Assembly (NCBI RefSeq): GCF_901000735.1
Contig: NC_081543.1
Location: 35,150,590-35,214,589, forward strand
Direction: 5' to 3'
Source: Corylus avellana
Taxonomy: Eukaryota; Streptophyta; Magnoliopsida; Fagales; Betulaceae
DNA length: 64,000 nucleotides
Position numbers and translations under genes: made by a program. The notes under the pieces were generated by a model, which ran no database searches, had not been told where the DNA came from, and saw only the letters and a program-made list of their open reading frames with translations. Below, piece after piece: positions 10,854 to 22,695 of this stretch; position 1 is the stretch's first letter; every line of letters begins with the position of its first letter.

Positions 10854-11978
10854 TTAAACAATATGTTTATTTTCTTCAATGAGTAGTGTTAAAAATCACA
10901 CATCTATTTTATTGTGCTGAAATGCATGAAAGGTCTATAAACAAGTTTAAATTCTTATTATTTGTTGTGAGCTTGATATATTATTAGGAATAATTAAACT
11001 ATCTATCAAAAAAAAAAAAAAAATTAAACTATTTTTTTTTAAATAAATTATTTTATTATTGTACAAACTACGGATAGATCCAACATCAAATTATTCCCGT
11101 TTTTTTTTTTTTTTTTTTTAAGTCCACATTATATATTCGGAATTTATGTTCACATGGCGTGACCCTTAATTTTCTTTCATTTTGCTTCCTTCCACATAAA
11201 ATTAGAATTTGAATGCATTTTCTTTCCAAAACAAAATTACTTCAAAGAGAATAAAAATCTGGATGTAAAATCATGTATGCTCTAATTAATTAAGATGCTA
11301 TATTAAATTCAAATAGCAACGAAAAAAAAATAAAAACAGCAGAACCTTTAGAGACCTCGTTCTCCTTTTAGCATTACTCTTTGATCCAAACAGTTAATTA
11401 AGATTTGAAAATCTACATCACAGTTTAAGCCATGTACTTGAAGAAGAAAAAAATTCACTATCGACTTTTTCAAACCATCTGGTCTATTTTTGCTATCAAC
11501 TTTTACTATTCAATTTTAATATATTTGTTATTCTCTCTCCAAAATCTGTATTTTTCTTAACGGTCATATTTTTAAAACTGCCCCTTTCTCACCGGTCAGA
11601 TTTTAAAATATTTGACTTTTCCTAACACAATATTTTTCAAATGAGCCATGATTCAGAGCACGCGAGTGCTCAGAACGCCAAGACATCAAAATTTTTTTAA
11701 AAAATATTTTAATAAAAAAAAAAAAAAGATTTGCCGGCGTGCTATTTATCTTCACCCTTTTCAAATGGTCATATTTTTAAAATTTCGCCTTTTCCTAACA
11801 ATCATTTTTAAAAAAATATTAGTCTTTTCCAGAGTTCATATGCTTCAAATATAAATAAGATTATTTCCTCTCAAATTTTCATTCACCTCAACCCAAGTTT
11901 TTTTTTCAATTCAATTTTTTTTTTTTTTTCTCTTATTTCCTTTTAGAACTCGCTATTTTTATTTTTTTTTCCCGCAAA
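10854..11978. other. AT-rich intergenic, no gene
   Basis: Downstream flank of root-cap gene 2 (paralogous to 6200-6340 in part), poly-A and poly-T tracts and short direct repeats. Mirrored at 16743-17829. No gene supported. Confidence 0.5.
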
Positions 11979-12285
11979 ATGCTTCTTAATGACTCTGATA
12001 GTGAGTTAGAGATAATTATTGGCCCTATGGAAGAAGAAATATCAACATCACATTGTTGTGCTACTTACCCAACATCGTAAATGCATTAGACGTAATCATT
12101 TGCAAGGCCACAAACTTGTTCTTGACAATCTTGCTAAATCACTAGTTTATCCTCCTAGAGTATTTTCGAATGAGGCTTTTGATAAGGCGTTCCCATTTTT
12201 TCTGTATTCATCGTCCAAAGAAAAGATAATGCTAGAAGACTTGGTTTATCTTCCCTTCAAAAGATTACTACAGCATACAGATTAG
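11979..12285 (+). pseudogene. PIF/Harbinger transposase N-terminal fragment, degenerate
   Basis: It starts MLLNDSDSELEIIIG..., like the start of the intact transposase at 33020-34309 (MNHIF..., DSSSDDELEIISA). In a shifted frame it continues YQHHIVVLLTQHRKCIRRNHLQG (12028-12111), matching SISRRDSGQRRNTICRNSLQG. It then decays: the DDE catalytic region is absent. Together with the convergent ORF1 remnant at 12434-12952 it forms an internally deleted element of another Harbinger subfamily. The mirror copy is at 16436-16742. Confidence 0.75.
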
Positions 12286-12433
12286 CTTATAGAGTTCATT
12301 CATAGCCATCATCACATTAGAATCCAAAAAACTCATTTTATAGGGGTGAAAATGTAGCAAAATAAACAATGATCGAAGGCCTGAAGAAGCTACTATCAAA
12401 ATAAAGTAACATGCAAACAACAAAAAATGGTGA

Positions 12434-12952
12434 CTAGTTGCTTGACTCTAGCTTCTCAAGGATATCCATTTGGCGTTGACCCCAATATTTTTGTTGTATT
12501 TGCGACATTCCACTTGTATCAATCTTCATTATTCTCTCATCCCGATCCAATCGTTGCAATCGAAGCTTTTCTCTTTCCATATTCATTTTCTCCTCCTCAA
12601 TACGAAGTATACGTTCATGGTCCAACTGGTCCAAGCGAAACTTTTCCCTTTTCATATTCATTTTTTCCTCCTCAATACGAATTATCTCTTTTCCTTGAAC
12701 ACGCACTTCCTCAAGAATTTCCATTTTCTTCCTCAAGAATACCACAACATCTTCATAGGAACTCTCTTTTCTCTTTCGTTTTGTCTTTTCGGCTTTCTTG
12801 TTTGTTGGTTTCTCAAAGTCTACATTGTTATCATGCAAGGCATCGTCCCTCCCAGCTTGATTTATCGAATCTGACGTATGAGGAGTGAGACTAGAAGATG
12901 TTGTCATAGATGATCTTCTTTTCTGTTTTCCTTGGGGGCATGCTGCAACCAT
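12434..12952 (-). CDS. Harbinger ORF1 C-terminal-like protein (charged coiled coil), open in both arms
   Basis: 172 residues from ATG at 12952. A basic segment (KKAEKTKRKRKESS) precedes heptad-like charged repeats (RIEEEKMNMKREKFRLDQL, then RIEEEKMNMEREKLRLQRL), and it ends MSQIQQKYWGQRQMDILEKLE. This resembles the C-terminal half of the Myb/NAM-associated ORF1 of PIF/Harbinger elements (compare EEIIRIEKQKLEVELRKEER and LSKMQLEYIQSLQMEIIEK at 30680-31319). The N-terminal DNA-binding part is missing. The predicted protein is identical in the mirror copy (15769-16287). Probably transposon debris rather than a host gene, though the open frame is notable. Confidence 0.65.
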   Translation of the reverse strand: MVAACPQGKQKRRSSMTTSSSLTPHTSDSINQAGRDDALHDNNVDFEKPTNKKAEKTKRKRKESSYEDVVVFLRKKMEILEEVRVQGKEIIRIEEEKMNMKREKFRLDQLDHERILRIEEEKMNMEREKLRLQRLDRDERIMKIDTSGMSQIQQKYWGQRQMDILEKLESSN

Positions 12953-13852
12953 TTTGGTACTTTTCAGTATAACAAAACAGTAAGTTATGCTTCAGGAGTT
13001 ACTTCTCTATTGGTCTTTATTAATGATGGTATGTTATTCAAAACAAAGTTATTGCTCAAAATGGTATCGGTGCATTGGGATTGATCCAGTCCTAAGTATT
13101 TCATTCTCGCCCATGGTATCCATACTCACAAACTCTCGTGACTGCAACCAGAAATTATAGAGACCATAGCCATCTGCCTAGAAATGTGAATCACAACAAA
13201 TCGTTTAAAAGTGAACTAACAAATTTACGCCCACATTGCAAAAGGAGTGGCATCATTGCAATCACCAGGAGCATGTCTCCTTGATTTGAAGTAAGAAATA
13301 CCGTCTCAACATTCCCTTAAAACTCTAATAAGGAACGAGGGAACTTTTACAAGAGCCATTTCAAAAGTTGAGCTACAAATTCTAATGTTCTTGTAAGAAC
13401 TGAGAATATGGAATTTTAGATGTCACTACTCATGATGCAACACAAACAAGCCTCTATTAGCAATATTCTATTTTTACTGTTTCGGAAAATGAATAAATGT
13501 CACTACTCTTATTGCCAAAATTAATCATGACTAAATGATATTTAGAAAAATTCTCAACCTTTGAATAAAATAGAAACTTTTGGCGATTGATCTCAATAAA
13601 ATGCTACCTGTCTAAATTATAATCCAGAGATTATTAAAAAAATTAAAAAAAAGGAAGTAAATGAATGTATGCCAATAGGATCAAAACCAAAATTGAGTAT
13701 TGATGAAGCATAACATAAAGTAGTGCTTAAGCAAATGAAAATCCACTTAGTGAAAACCAATCAAAATCTACTCAAACCTCTGTGCAATTCAAAAACCCAG
13801 CTTTCTCCGAGAAATATCGTCAAACAGGTAGTGTGCAGCTTGAGCCTTAAGA
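12953..13852. other. Region upstream of Harbinger ORF1 remnant, no gene
   Basis: No recognisable trihelix/Myb domain could be found on the minus strand although ORF1 would be expected to extend here. AT-rich sequence, mirrored at 14869-15768. Either deleted element interior or host DNA. Confidence 0.4.
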
Positions 13853-13952
13853 NNNNNNNNNNNNNNNNNNNNNNNNNNNNNNNNNNNNNNNNNNNNNNNN
13901 NNNNNNNNNNNNNNNNNNNNNNNNNNNNNNNNNNNNNNNNNNNNNNNNNNNN
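13853..13952. other. Assembly gap, 100 N
   Basis: Exactly 100 N, the usual placeholder for a gap of unknown size. It lies flush against the end of the left arm of inverted repeat 1. Confidence 0.99.
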
Positions 13953-14868
13953 TTGTTAAGTGTTCTTCTATTTTTTTTTGGGTATTCTCTTCATTGTGAT
14001 GTAGTTTTTAAAATCATTAATAGAAATTAAAAAAATGCCTAATATTTCTCATATATATTTTAAAAAAAATGATATGCGGTATGAGACAGATGCCTTATTG
14101 TAATAAGAAACAAAATCAGTTTAATAGTTATTTTATTAAATTAACTAAAAATCAATTTATAGCAAATTTCTTTCCATAAGAGAGACGAGTTTGAAGATCA
14201 ACCACACTTTTTTTAAACCGATTTTCTCATTTCGTCCTTTACACAAAGAAGGCCGTCAAGCACCTCACCACCGCTACTCCATGTCAGGCCGCCTTAGCTC
14301 CGTCGCCCGCTCCTCCACCGACCGCTCCCGCGACTTTGACAGTGAGTTCGAGATTGTTTGAGGTAACAACGACTTGCCTTTCTCTCCATCTGTGCAAGGC
14401 AAATTTGACAAAATTAGAGTCATTTTAGTTGTACATTTGAGCATAATTTACGGGAAATTGTTGTGTGATGTCGCTATATACGGTTTCACAGAGAGTCACA
14501 CTCCCATTTTTCACCAAACAAACGCTTAAGTCTGAGTTTTTCATTGAAATTCCAGGAATTTCACCACATCAGAGGCTTAATTTTCCAAAACAAAGAAGAC
14601 CCAGAAGATCATAATCAACTGGGTCGGTGAAAATCGATTGAAAAAGAGAAACACCCAAGTATAGATTAAACCGTATATAGCTACACCAGAAAATGAAATC
14701 GAACAAATTTAGAGTGTTCTCTTCTTCTCGATTCTTCGTCTTATCTGGTAATGATATTGAAAGGTGTGAAAGAGAATCCTCAGTTATATAGACTATTAGA
14801 GTCATTTCTCTTTCTCTCCATTTTTCACAGAATTCATATATGTTTTTGTGCTGCATCTTTCATTTTGG
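13953..14868. other. Unique spacer at the axis of inverted repeat 1
   Basis: 916 bp not repeated in the other arm. It holds one GC-richer patch (about 14220-14400) with a 25-codon ORF starting at 14281 (MSGRLSSVARSS...), followed by a stop. This could be a 5' exon of an unidentified host gene, but I see no supporting partner exon. The rest is AT-rich with no recognisable gene. It behaves as the extension of the right contig beyond the point where the left contig ended. Confidence 0.6.
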
Positions 14869-15768
14869 TCTTAAGGCTCAAGCTGCACACTACCTGTTTG
14901 ACGATATTTCTCGGAGAAAGCTGGGTTTTTGAATTGCACAGAGGTTTGAGTAGATTTTGATTGGTTTTCACTAAGTGGATTTTCATTTGCTTAAGCACTA
15001 CTTTATGTTATGCTTCATCAATACTCAATTTTGGTTTTGATCCTATTGGCATACATTCATTTACTTCCTTTTTTTTAATTTTTTTAATAATCTCTGGATT
15101 ATAATTTAGACAGGTAGCATTTTATTGAGATCAATCGCCAAAAGTTTCTATTTTATTCAAAGGTTGAGAATTTTTCTAAATATCATTTAGTCATGATTAA
15201 TTTTGGCAATAAGAGTAGTGACATTTATTCATTTTCCGAAACAGTAAAAATAGAATATTGCTAATAGAGGCTTGTTTGTGTTGCATCATGAGTAGTGACA
15301 TCTAAAATTCCATATTCTCAGTTCTTACAAGAACATTAGAATTTGTAGCTCAACTTTTGAAATGGCTCTTGTAAAAGTTCCCTCGTTCCTTATTAGAGTT
15401 TTAAGGGAATGTTGAGACGGTATTTCTTACTTCAAATCAAGGAGACATGCTCCTGGTGATTGCAATGATGCCACTCCTTTTGCAATGTGGGCGTAAATTT
15501 GTTAGTTCACTTTTAAACGATTTGTTGTGATTCACATTTCTAGGCAGATGGCTATGGTCTCTATAATTTCTGGTTGCAGTCACTAGAGTTTGTGAGTATG
15601 GATACCATGGGCGAGAATGAAATACTTAGGACTGGATCAATCCCAATGCACCGATACCATTTTGAGCAATAACTTTGTTTTGAATAACATACCATCATTA
15701 ATAAAGACCAATAGAGAAGTAACTCCTGAAGCATAACTTACTGTTTTGTTATACTGAAAAGTACCAAA

Positions 15769-16287
15769 ATGGTTGCAGCATGCCCCCAAGGAAAACAGAA
15801 AAGAAGATCATCTATGACAACATCTTCTAGTCTCACTCCTCATACGTCAGATTCGATAAATCAAGCTGGGAGGGACGATGCCTTGCATGATAACAATGTA
15901 GACTTTGAGAAACCAACAAACAAGAAAGCCGAAAAGACAAAACGAAAGAGAAAAGAGAGTTCCTATGAAGATGTTGTGGTATTCTTGAGGAAGAAAATGG
16001 AAATTCTTGAGGAAGTGCGTGTTCAAGGAAAAGAGATAATTCGTATTGAGGAGGAAAAAATGAATATGAAAAGGGAAAAGTTTCGCTTGGACCAGTTGGA
16101 CCATGAACGTATACTTCGTATTGAGGAGGAGAAAATGAATATGGAAAGAGAAAAGCTTCGATTGCAACGATTGGATCGGGATGAGAGAATAATGAAGATT
16201 GATACAAGTGGAATGTCGCAAATACAACAAAAATATTGGGGTCAACGCCAAATGGATATCCTTGAGAAGCTAGAGTCAAGCAACTAG
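15769..16287 (+). CDS. Harbinger ORF1 C-terminal-like protein, mirror copy
   Basis: 172 residues, identical in translation to 12434-12952 (minus). The same coiled-coil repeats and MSQIQQKYWGQRQ terminus are present. It sits convergent to the transposase fragment at 16436-16742, the same arrangement as ORF1 and transposase in the complete element at 28288-34974. Confidence 0.65.
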   Translation: MVAACPQGKQKRRSSMTTSSSLTPHTSDSINQAGRDDALHDNNVDFEKPTNKKAEKTKRKRKESSYEDVVVFLRKKMEILEEVRVQGKEIIRIEEEKMNMKREKFRLDQLDHERILRIEEEKMNMEREKLRLQRLDRDERIMKIDTSGMSQIQQKYWGQRQMDILEKLESSN

Positions 16288-16435
16288 TCACCATTTTTTG
16301 TTGTTTGCATGTAACTTTATTTTGATAGTAGCTTCTTCAGGCCTTCGATCATTGTTTATTTTGCTACATTTTCACCCCTATAAAATGAGTTTTTTGGATT
16401 CTAATGTGATGATGGCTATGAATGAACTCTATAAG

Positions 16436-16742
16436 CTAATCTGTATGCTGTAGTAATCTTTTGAAGGGAAGATAAACCAAGTCTTCTAGCATTATCTTTT
16501 CTTTGGACGATGAATACAGAAAAAATGGGAACGCCTTATCAAAAGCCTCATTCGAAAATACTCTAGGAGGATAAACTAGTGATTTAGCAAGATTGTCAAG
16601 AACAAGTTTGTGGCCTTGCAAATGATTACGTCTAATGCATTTACGATGTTGGGTAAGTAGCACAACAATGTGATGTTGATATTTCTTCTTCCATAGGGCC
16701 AATAATTATCTCTAACTCACTATCAGAGTCATTAAGAAGCAT
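16436..16742 (-). pseudogene. PIF/Harbinger transposase N-terminal fragment, mirror copy
   Basis: Reverse copy of 11979-12285 with the same frame break between the MLLNDSDSELEI start and the QHRKCIRRNHLQG segment. No catalytic DDE residues remain. Confidence 0.75.
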
Positions 16743-17829
16743 TTTGCGGGAAAAAAAAAAAAAAAATTGAATTGAAAAAAAAACTTGAGTTGAGGTGAAT
16801 GAAAATTTGAGAGGAAATAATCTTATTTATATTTGAAGCATATGAACTCTGGAAAAAACTAATATTTTTTAAAAAATGATTGTTAGGAAAAGGCGAAATT
16901 TTAAAAATATGACCATTTGAAAAGGGTGAAGATAAATAGCACGCCGGCAAATCTTTTTTTTTTTTATTAAAATATTTTTTTAAAAAAAATTTTGATGCCT
17001 TGGCGTTCTGAGCACTCGCGTGCTCTGAATCATGGCTCATTTGAAAAATATTGTGTTAGGAAAAGTCAAATATTTTAAAATCTGACCGGTGAGAAAGGGA
17101 CAGTTTTAAAAATATGACCGTTAAGAAAAATACAGATTTTGGAGAGAGAATAACAAATATATTAAAATTGAATAGTAAAAGTTGATAGCAAAAATAGACC
17201 AGATGGTTTGAAAAAGTCGATAGTGAATTTTTTTCTTCTTCAAGTACATGGCTTAAACTGTGATGTAGATTTTCAAATCTTAATTAACTGTTTGGATCAA
17301 AGAGTAATGCTAAAAGGAGAACGAGGTCTCTAAAGGTTCTGCTGTTTTTATTTTTTTTTCGTTGCTATTTGAATTTAATATAGCATCTTAATTAATTAGA
17401 GCATACATGATTTTACATCCAGATTTTTATTCTCTTTGAAGTAATTTTGTTTTGGAAAGAAAATGCATTCAAATTCTAATTTTATGTGGAAGGAAGCAAA
17501 TGAAAGAAAATTAAGGGTCACGCCATGTGAACATAAATTCCGAATATATAATGTGGACTTAAAAAAAAAAAAAAAAAACGGGAATAATTTGATGTTGGAT
17601 CTATCCGTAGTTTGTACAATAATAAAATAATTTATTGAAAAAAAAATAGTTTAATTATTATTATTATTTTTTTTTGATAGATAGTTTAATTATTCCTAAT
17701 AATATATCAAGCTCACAACAAATAATAAGAATTTAAACTTGTTTATAGACCTTTCATGCATTTCAGCACAATAAAATAGATGTGTGATTTTTAACACTAC
17801 TCATTGAAGAAAATAAACATATTGTTTAA
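16743..17829. other. AT-rich intergenic, mirror of 10854-11978
   Basis: Same content as the left arm. Small length differences in poly-A/T runs and an (ATT)n run near 17655-17668 that is shorter in the left arm. No gene. Confidence 0.5.
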
Positions 17830-17994
17830 AAGAGTAATGCTAGAAAGTCCTGAGATATTAAGTGTCATAACTAATCTTTGAATTAGTCATGGTTAAAAAA
17901 ATAAAATAAAATAAAACTCTTGAAATTGGTTGAAACTATCAGTTGGTGAAATAATTGTAAAATAAAAAAACTATAGTCTTAGAGCATTACTCTT
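17830..17994. mobile_element. 165-bp miniature element, mirror copy
   Basis: Same AAGAGTAATGCT / AGCATTACTCTT terminal repeats as 10689-10853. Confidence 0.65.
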
Positions 17995-18021
17995 ATTCGA
18001 ATATGTAACCAAATTTCACAC

Positions 18022-19859
18022 TTACTTCCTGCAAACTATTCCATTTCCACTTGTGGCTCCACCGGTGCAATCTAGCATGCTATATTCCATCACCAATGAG
18101 TCCTTTTGGTTCGAAATTCCGGCCGGAGAGAAAACACAAGATTTGCAATCCGATGAGAGAAGTGATGTGGTTCTGTACCTATCCTCACCTCCGACGACCG
18201 GCATTGCCACCCCTGGCTTTGCCGGATTTTGGAAATCCGGCTGGTAAGACCTCCCAAGCACTCCTTCAACTTTGGAGGATAGGCCGTAGAATCTGAACTG
18301 AACCTCCAAGTGAGTAAAACAATCATCTGAAGGAATCTTGTAGTTGTGGATTCTGTCGTCTTCCTTTGTCACCGGCACGACATTGACTGATATCTCTGCC
18401 ACCTCCGGGAGAATGACGATGACGCTGTTCTTGTCCGATGTTCTCTCCACTCTAACGTCGTTTTCAGGGCTTCTCCATACGGAGAGATGGCCTTGTGGTA
18501 TGGTTATCTCATTCCCATTGTAAGAGAATTTCAAATAGTCAACTTCGTCGTCCCATGTCGCCGACGTGGCGGCCTCGAGTGAGAAAGTGTTGGAGTCAAA
18601 GAGAACGCCGAGGGCTTGAATCCATGTATAGTCTCTGGTTCGGCCGGCTGGGCGGAGGCCAATGAAGCGGGCGTTGATTTGGAGGTTGAGATCGGAAACT
18701 AAGGTGAAATGCTCGTTGCTCTTGCCGTGGAAGTAGAAAACGATGCCGTCTCCACCAATGAAGCGGGGATCATAGCATCCTGCTCCGGGGGCATTGCAGT
18801 TTGGTTTGCGTCCTATGATAATCATAAAAGAAAAATTGAGTAATAATTTTATCCGGGAAAACTTCACTTTAGACCATCAACTATTGTGCGTTTTGAGAAC
18901 ACTTCCTAAATTTTAAAAACCCTCAATTTACAATTTAAACTATGAATTTTCAATTTTAATCAATTTACCATCTCTGTCAGATTTTAAACGTTAAAAAAAG
19001 TAAAATAACAATGTTTATACCCTAACTTTTTTTATAAAATTTCAAATTTAATTTACCTTTCATTTCAAATTAAAAATTAAAAAAAAATCAAAAGGTAATT
19101 ATTTGGTCTTTTTAGGCATTTTCGGTAGAAGTTAACGGTTAAAACTAACGGATAGAGTCAATTGATTGAAATTGAAAGTTTAGAGGTGTAAATTGAGAGT
19201 TTTTAAATTTTGTGATGGTGTTCTCAAAACGCGAGAAAATTTAGAGATATAAAGTGAAGTTTTTCCTTTTATCTTTTATTTGATTTCAAAGAAAGGAAAA
19301 ATTGTGAGTAATAATTTTATATTTTATTTGGTTTCAAGATATGAGGGATTGAGGGTAAAACTTTTTTTAGTGTTTGGATCGTATCTGGATCCACCCAACA
19401 CATGCTATTTATTAAACAGGTCATGTGCTTGTAAGGATTGAAGAGTATAGCCTATTTAACTAAATAGGTCTTGTTAGAGTTGCCTATTAACAAGTTGATG
19501 GGTCGATCGACCTGAACCCGACACACCAATCCATAATTGCTAATTACTACTTAAAAGAAGGACAATGAGTATATAATTAACCTGATAAATATGTAGTGAA
19601 ATACGATGATGGTCTTACTCTTGCACTGTGCTTTGCATATGGGTGAATCACAGTTGATATAGCAAACTTTAGCTTTGGGGTCTTTTGGTGATGTTGTTGT
19701 TGGGCATTCAGCTGGGCACTCCATCTTTTTGAGAAAGCATGGGCTCCTTCTGCTGAGACAGGTCTTTGTTTCTCCGTAGGTTTGTACAGCAGCAGATACA
19801 AAGAGAAGCAGAATGATGAATAAGCCATTCCTGCCTGACATCATCTCCATAGCTCTCAT
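18022..19859 (-). CDS. Root-cap domain (LEA-related) secreted protein, gene 2 mirror copy
   Basis: Exon 1 is 19859-19619 and exon 2 is 18812-18022 (minus), 343 residues, with the same phase and intron position as 8823-10661. Protein differences are minimal: for example CKSC here against CRSC in the left arm. The signal peptide, Cys-rich segment and Root cap signature are all intact. The intron contains the mirror MULE-type element (18855-19266). Either the second allele of gene 2 or an inverted duplicate. Confidence 0.9.
18855..19266. mobile_element. MULE-type miniature element in intron, mirror copy
   Basis: GGGAAAACTTCACTTTA terminus at 18855 and its inverse near 19266. Same insertion as 9417-9828. 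Confidence 0.75.
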
Positions 19860-22695
19860 CTTCTTCAATGCCAGAACAATGTAGGGATTGATGGTGTTGT
19901 ACAACTCATCATCCTCTCTTCTTATAGAATTTAACAAGTGGGATGTTGTTGGAATTATCTTAATAATATTAAGTATTGTTGTAAATTAAGATTATTAAAA
20001 TCAATAATAAATTATATATTTTGGGCTTTGTTAGTTTTTATCGAAAGTTGTGAGATGTATTAAATGAAAGAAAAGGGAAACATTTGTTAATGCAAATTCA
20101 CTCCTCGAGATTGATTTGAAGCGATACCACGTGCACTTGTACGATTAGCATGAAGTATGGGAGAAAGGAGGAACAAGAGTAGACTCGTTGAGTTTTTGAA
20201 CGGCTGTGATTTTATGATCTGACGATCAAATAATATAGATCGTCAGATTAAATCAAGTGCAATCTAATGATTAAGATTAGTTATTAATGGTACAATTTAA
20301 CAGTCAGAATTAGATGACATTATTCATGGTGTCCGTTAATTCATAATTGACAAGAATGATGCTGTTTTAGCACCCCTTCAAAACGTACAGTACATGAAAA
20401 TACCAAATCTTAAACTAATCTCTTCAACAATTCGACCCACCGACAAAATCCTCTATTCCCCCATTCAAGAGAATCAAACGCCGCCGCCTCCCCCCTCCTC
20501 CGCTGCCGAACAATAACCCCCGTTTCTCCGCTGAATGCCATTGGCCCTGATGCTCCAGCACCGCTTACCGACTTTCACATTTCTAAAGAGAGAAATTAGA
20601 CAAAGAAAAAGCAAGAAATTTAGGACTCACGAGTACTGTTAATTAGTTTTGGTATTTCATATTGATGTGCTTATTTTCTATTAGAGGGCACAAAAGCCCT
20701 GATTTATATCGTAATCTATGTAATTTTTTTTTTTTAAAAAAATTAAATAAATAAGGAAATAGTTACAGAAAATGATTATTTCTATTCCTGATCTGAAAGG
20801 AAGAAATGGAGGATCCTAAAAACGAAAAAGATGTGGACTTCCAAACAATAGACCCAAAACAAATTAAAACAATGCGAAAATAATTATAAAAGATAGGAAA
20901 TAAGTTAAACAAGTGACTCGGTCCTCTTAAGAGGCTGCACAAGTCGGTTACAGAAGCAAAATGAACAAAGATAAAGACTTCATTATATCTAGAAAATGAA
21001 TTTGCTGAACTAATATTACACACCAATTACACAGATTTAATGGGGACAAATTAATATCATCTAAAGGAAACCAACCTTGCGATGCGCGCGGCTTGAAGTA
21101 TTCTGATATCTATTTGTTTTTAGGGCAACACGTATCTTCTCCTCCAAGAAATCTCTTTTTTTTTTTTTTTTTTTTTTTTAATTTTTTAGCTCAAGTTGGA
21201 GTGGGGAACATGGGCCAAGTTGCATATTTAAATGCTTTGCGGGAATTTACATCTTGGTCAATGCTTTGTGGGCGGCTTCTTTTCTGATATAAGAACTCTG
21301 CAACTCGCAGGACGACTTTCAATGGTAGAAATTAAAGGCTTCAATTCCTTTGGTTGCTGGAATATTCGCAATCTGAGATGTTTAAGGTTATAATTTCGTG
21401 TCTGTAGTGTTGTTCTTGGGCTTGCCGGCCGAGTAAGGCAACACATATATATAAGTTATAAGACATTCTAGTACTTTAATTTGATTAGTTTGCGTTTGAC
21501 AACTTAATTGGACAGATGTACACTGATTGATGAATTCTATATCTCGTTGATCAATGATGTATATATATATATGCTTCTCAATATTTTAAAATAAGTTCAT
21601 ATATGTAACTAGCTAGCAAAACTTGTAAGTATGCGTTGGGTAAGTCAATACAAAATATGGGCAAATTATTAACACCAATAATTTCTCTTTATATTATTCT
21701 TCAATCGTCTCTTCTCTTTCTACCATGGATGAAAAAAAAGAAAAAAGAAAAAGAACAAAAAGAAAAGGAGGGGCGTTGGAAGGGGGTTTAATTTCTATTT
21801 CTTTCCCTTTTTTTTTTTATTCTTCGCATGATCAGCTACTGTCCGAATCCTCGCAGGTTTGGATTCTGTACATGCACCAACCAAGATACATTTGTTTACT
21901 AGTTAGGACGTAATAAAACTATACACTTAAGTGAATTTAGCCTATTTAGGAAACATATAAGTTCTTGAATTCCTATGTTTAAGATTGGTTAAAAGAAAAT
22001 TGTCTCCTTGCATGCTGGCAAGGTTGAATTAATATCAAGGTTATGATAATTTTCCGTCTTCAAGACTAGATCCATTGATCAGATCTCGCTCTAAAGCTTC
22101 TTATATATGCCTTTTCTCGCTGCTATTTTGACTTTAATATATATGTTATCTCTAAGAGAAATGATACATTTCCTCCTAGTGTTCTCCTGATCCTACGTGA
22201 ATATTGTTTTCTAAAAAAAAAATATGAGCTGAGGGACTAATGAAATAAGTTTTTTTTTTCTTTTGTTTTTCTAGAAAATAATATCCATGCACGTAACATC
22301 ATAAGAACATCAAGACATCTAGCATTTCTTTATCTCTATGTAGCTTCTTAATAAGCACACATGAATTTTCATTCTTTTTGAAGTAATTTTATTCTGAAAG
22401 AAAATGCATTCAAATTACTTTGAAGACTGCATACTTTTACATGGAAGGAAGCAAACAAAAGAAAAAGGTCACACACACTCATAACGTGTGACCATAAATT
22501 CAAAATAATGCGTCAAAATAAATCGAAAAGAATAATGCTATTTAATAGACTGTAATGCAACTTAGATGATTTTTACTATCACAATAGTTGTAAAACAATC
22601 TACTAAATTGAGAGAGCTAAAAACCTCGCCACTCATGCAATTGAAGAAACATAAACCTTAATTTTATTGTTTAAAGATGCGCCAAATTTTGAGAC
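19860..22695. other. Intergenic between root-cap genes, mirror of 5998-8822
   Basis: It contains the promoter insertion of gene 2 (about 19950-21180), the displaced promoter duplicate (about 21185-21290) and the miniature element (about 22165-22330). Small indels and SNPs relative to the left arm. No gene supported. Confidence 0.5.

Larger units (their letters stand above)
1..13852. repeat. Large inverted repeat 1, left arm
   Basis: The reverse complement of this arm is found at 14869-36104. Position 1 pairs with about 36104, and 13852 pairs with 14869. Coding parts differ by only a few residues, for example 5 of 173 in one root-cap exon segment. The arm stops exactly at a 100-N gap. It lacks the 6.7-kb PIF/Harbinger element, an LTR-like insertion and a 187-bp tandem duplication that the right arm carries. 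Sequence identity is seen directly; whether it is a genomic palindrome or an allelic contig is inference (allelic preferred). Confidence 0.95.

Noticed and set aside
13953..14868. Loop of a transcribed hairpin RNA locus generating small RNAs from the palindrome
   Set aside because: Possible in principle, but the flush 100-N gap makes the palindrome itself doubtful.
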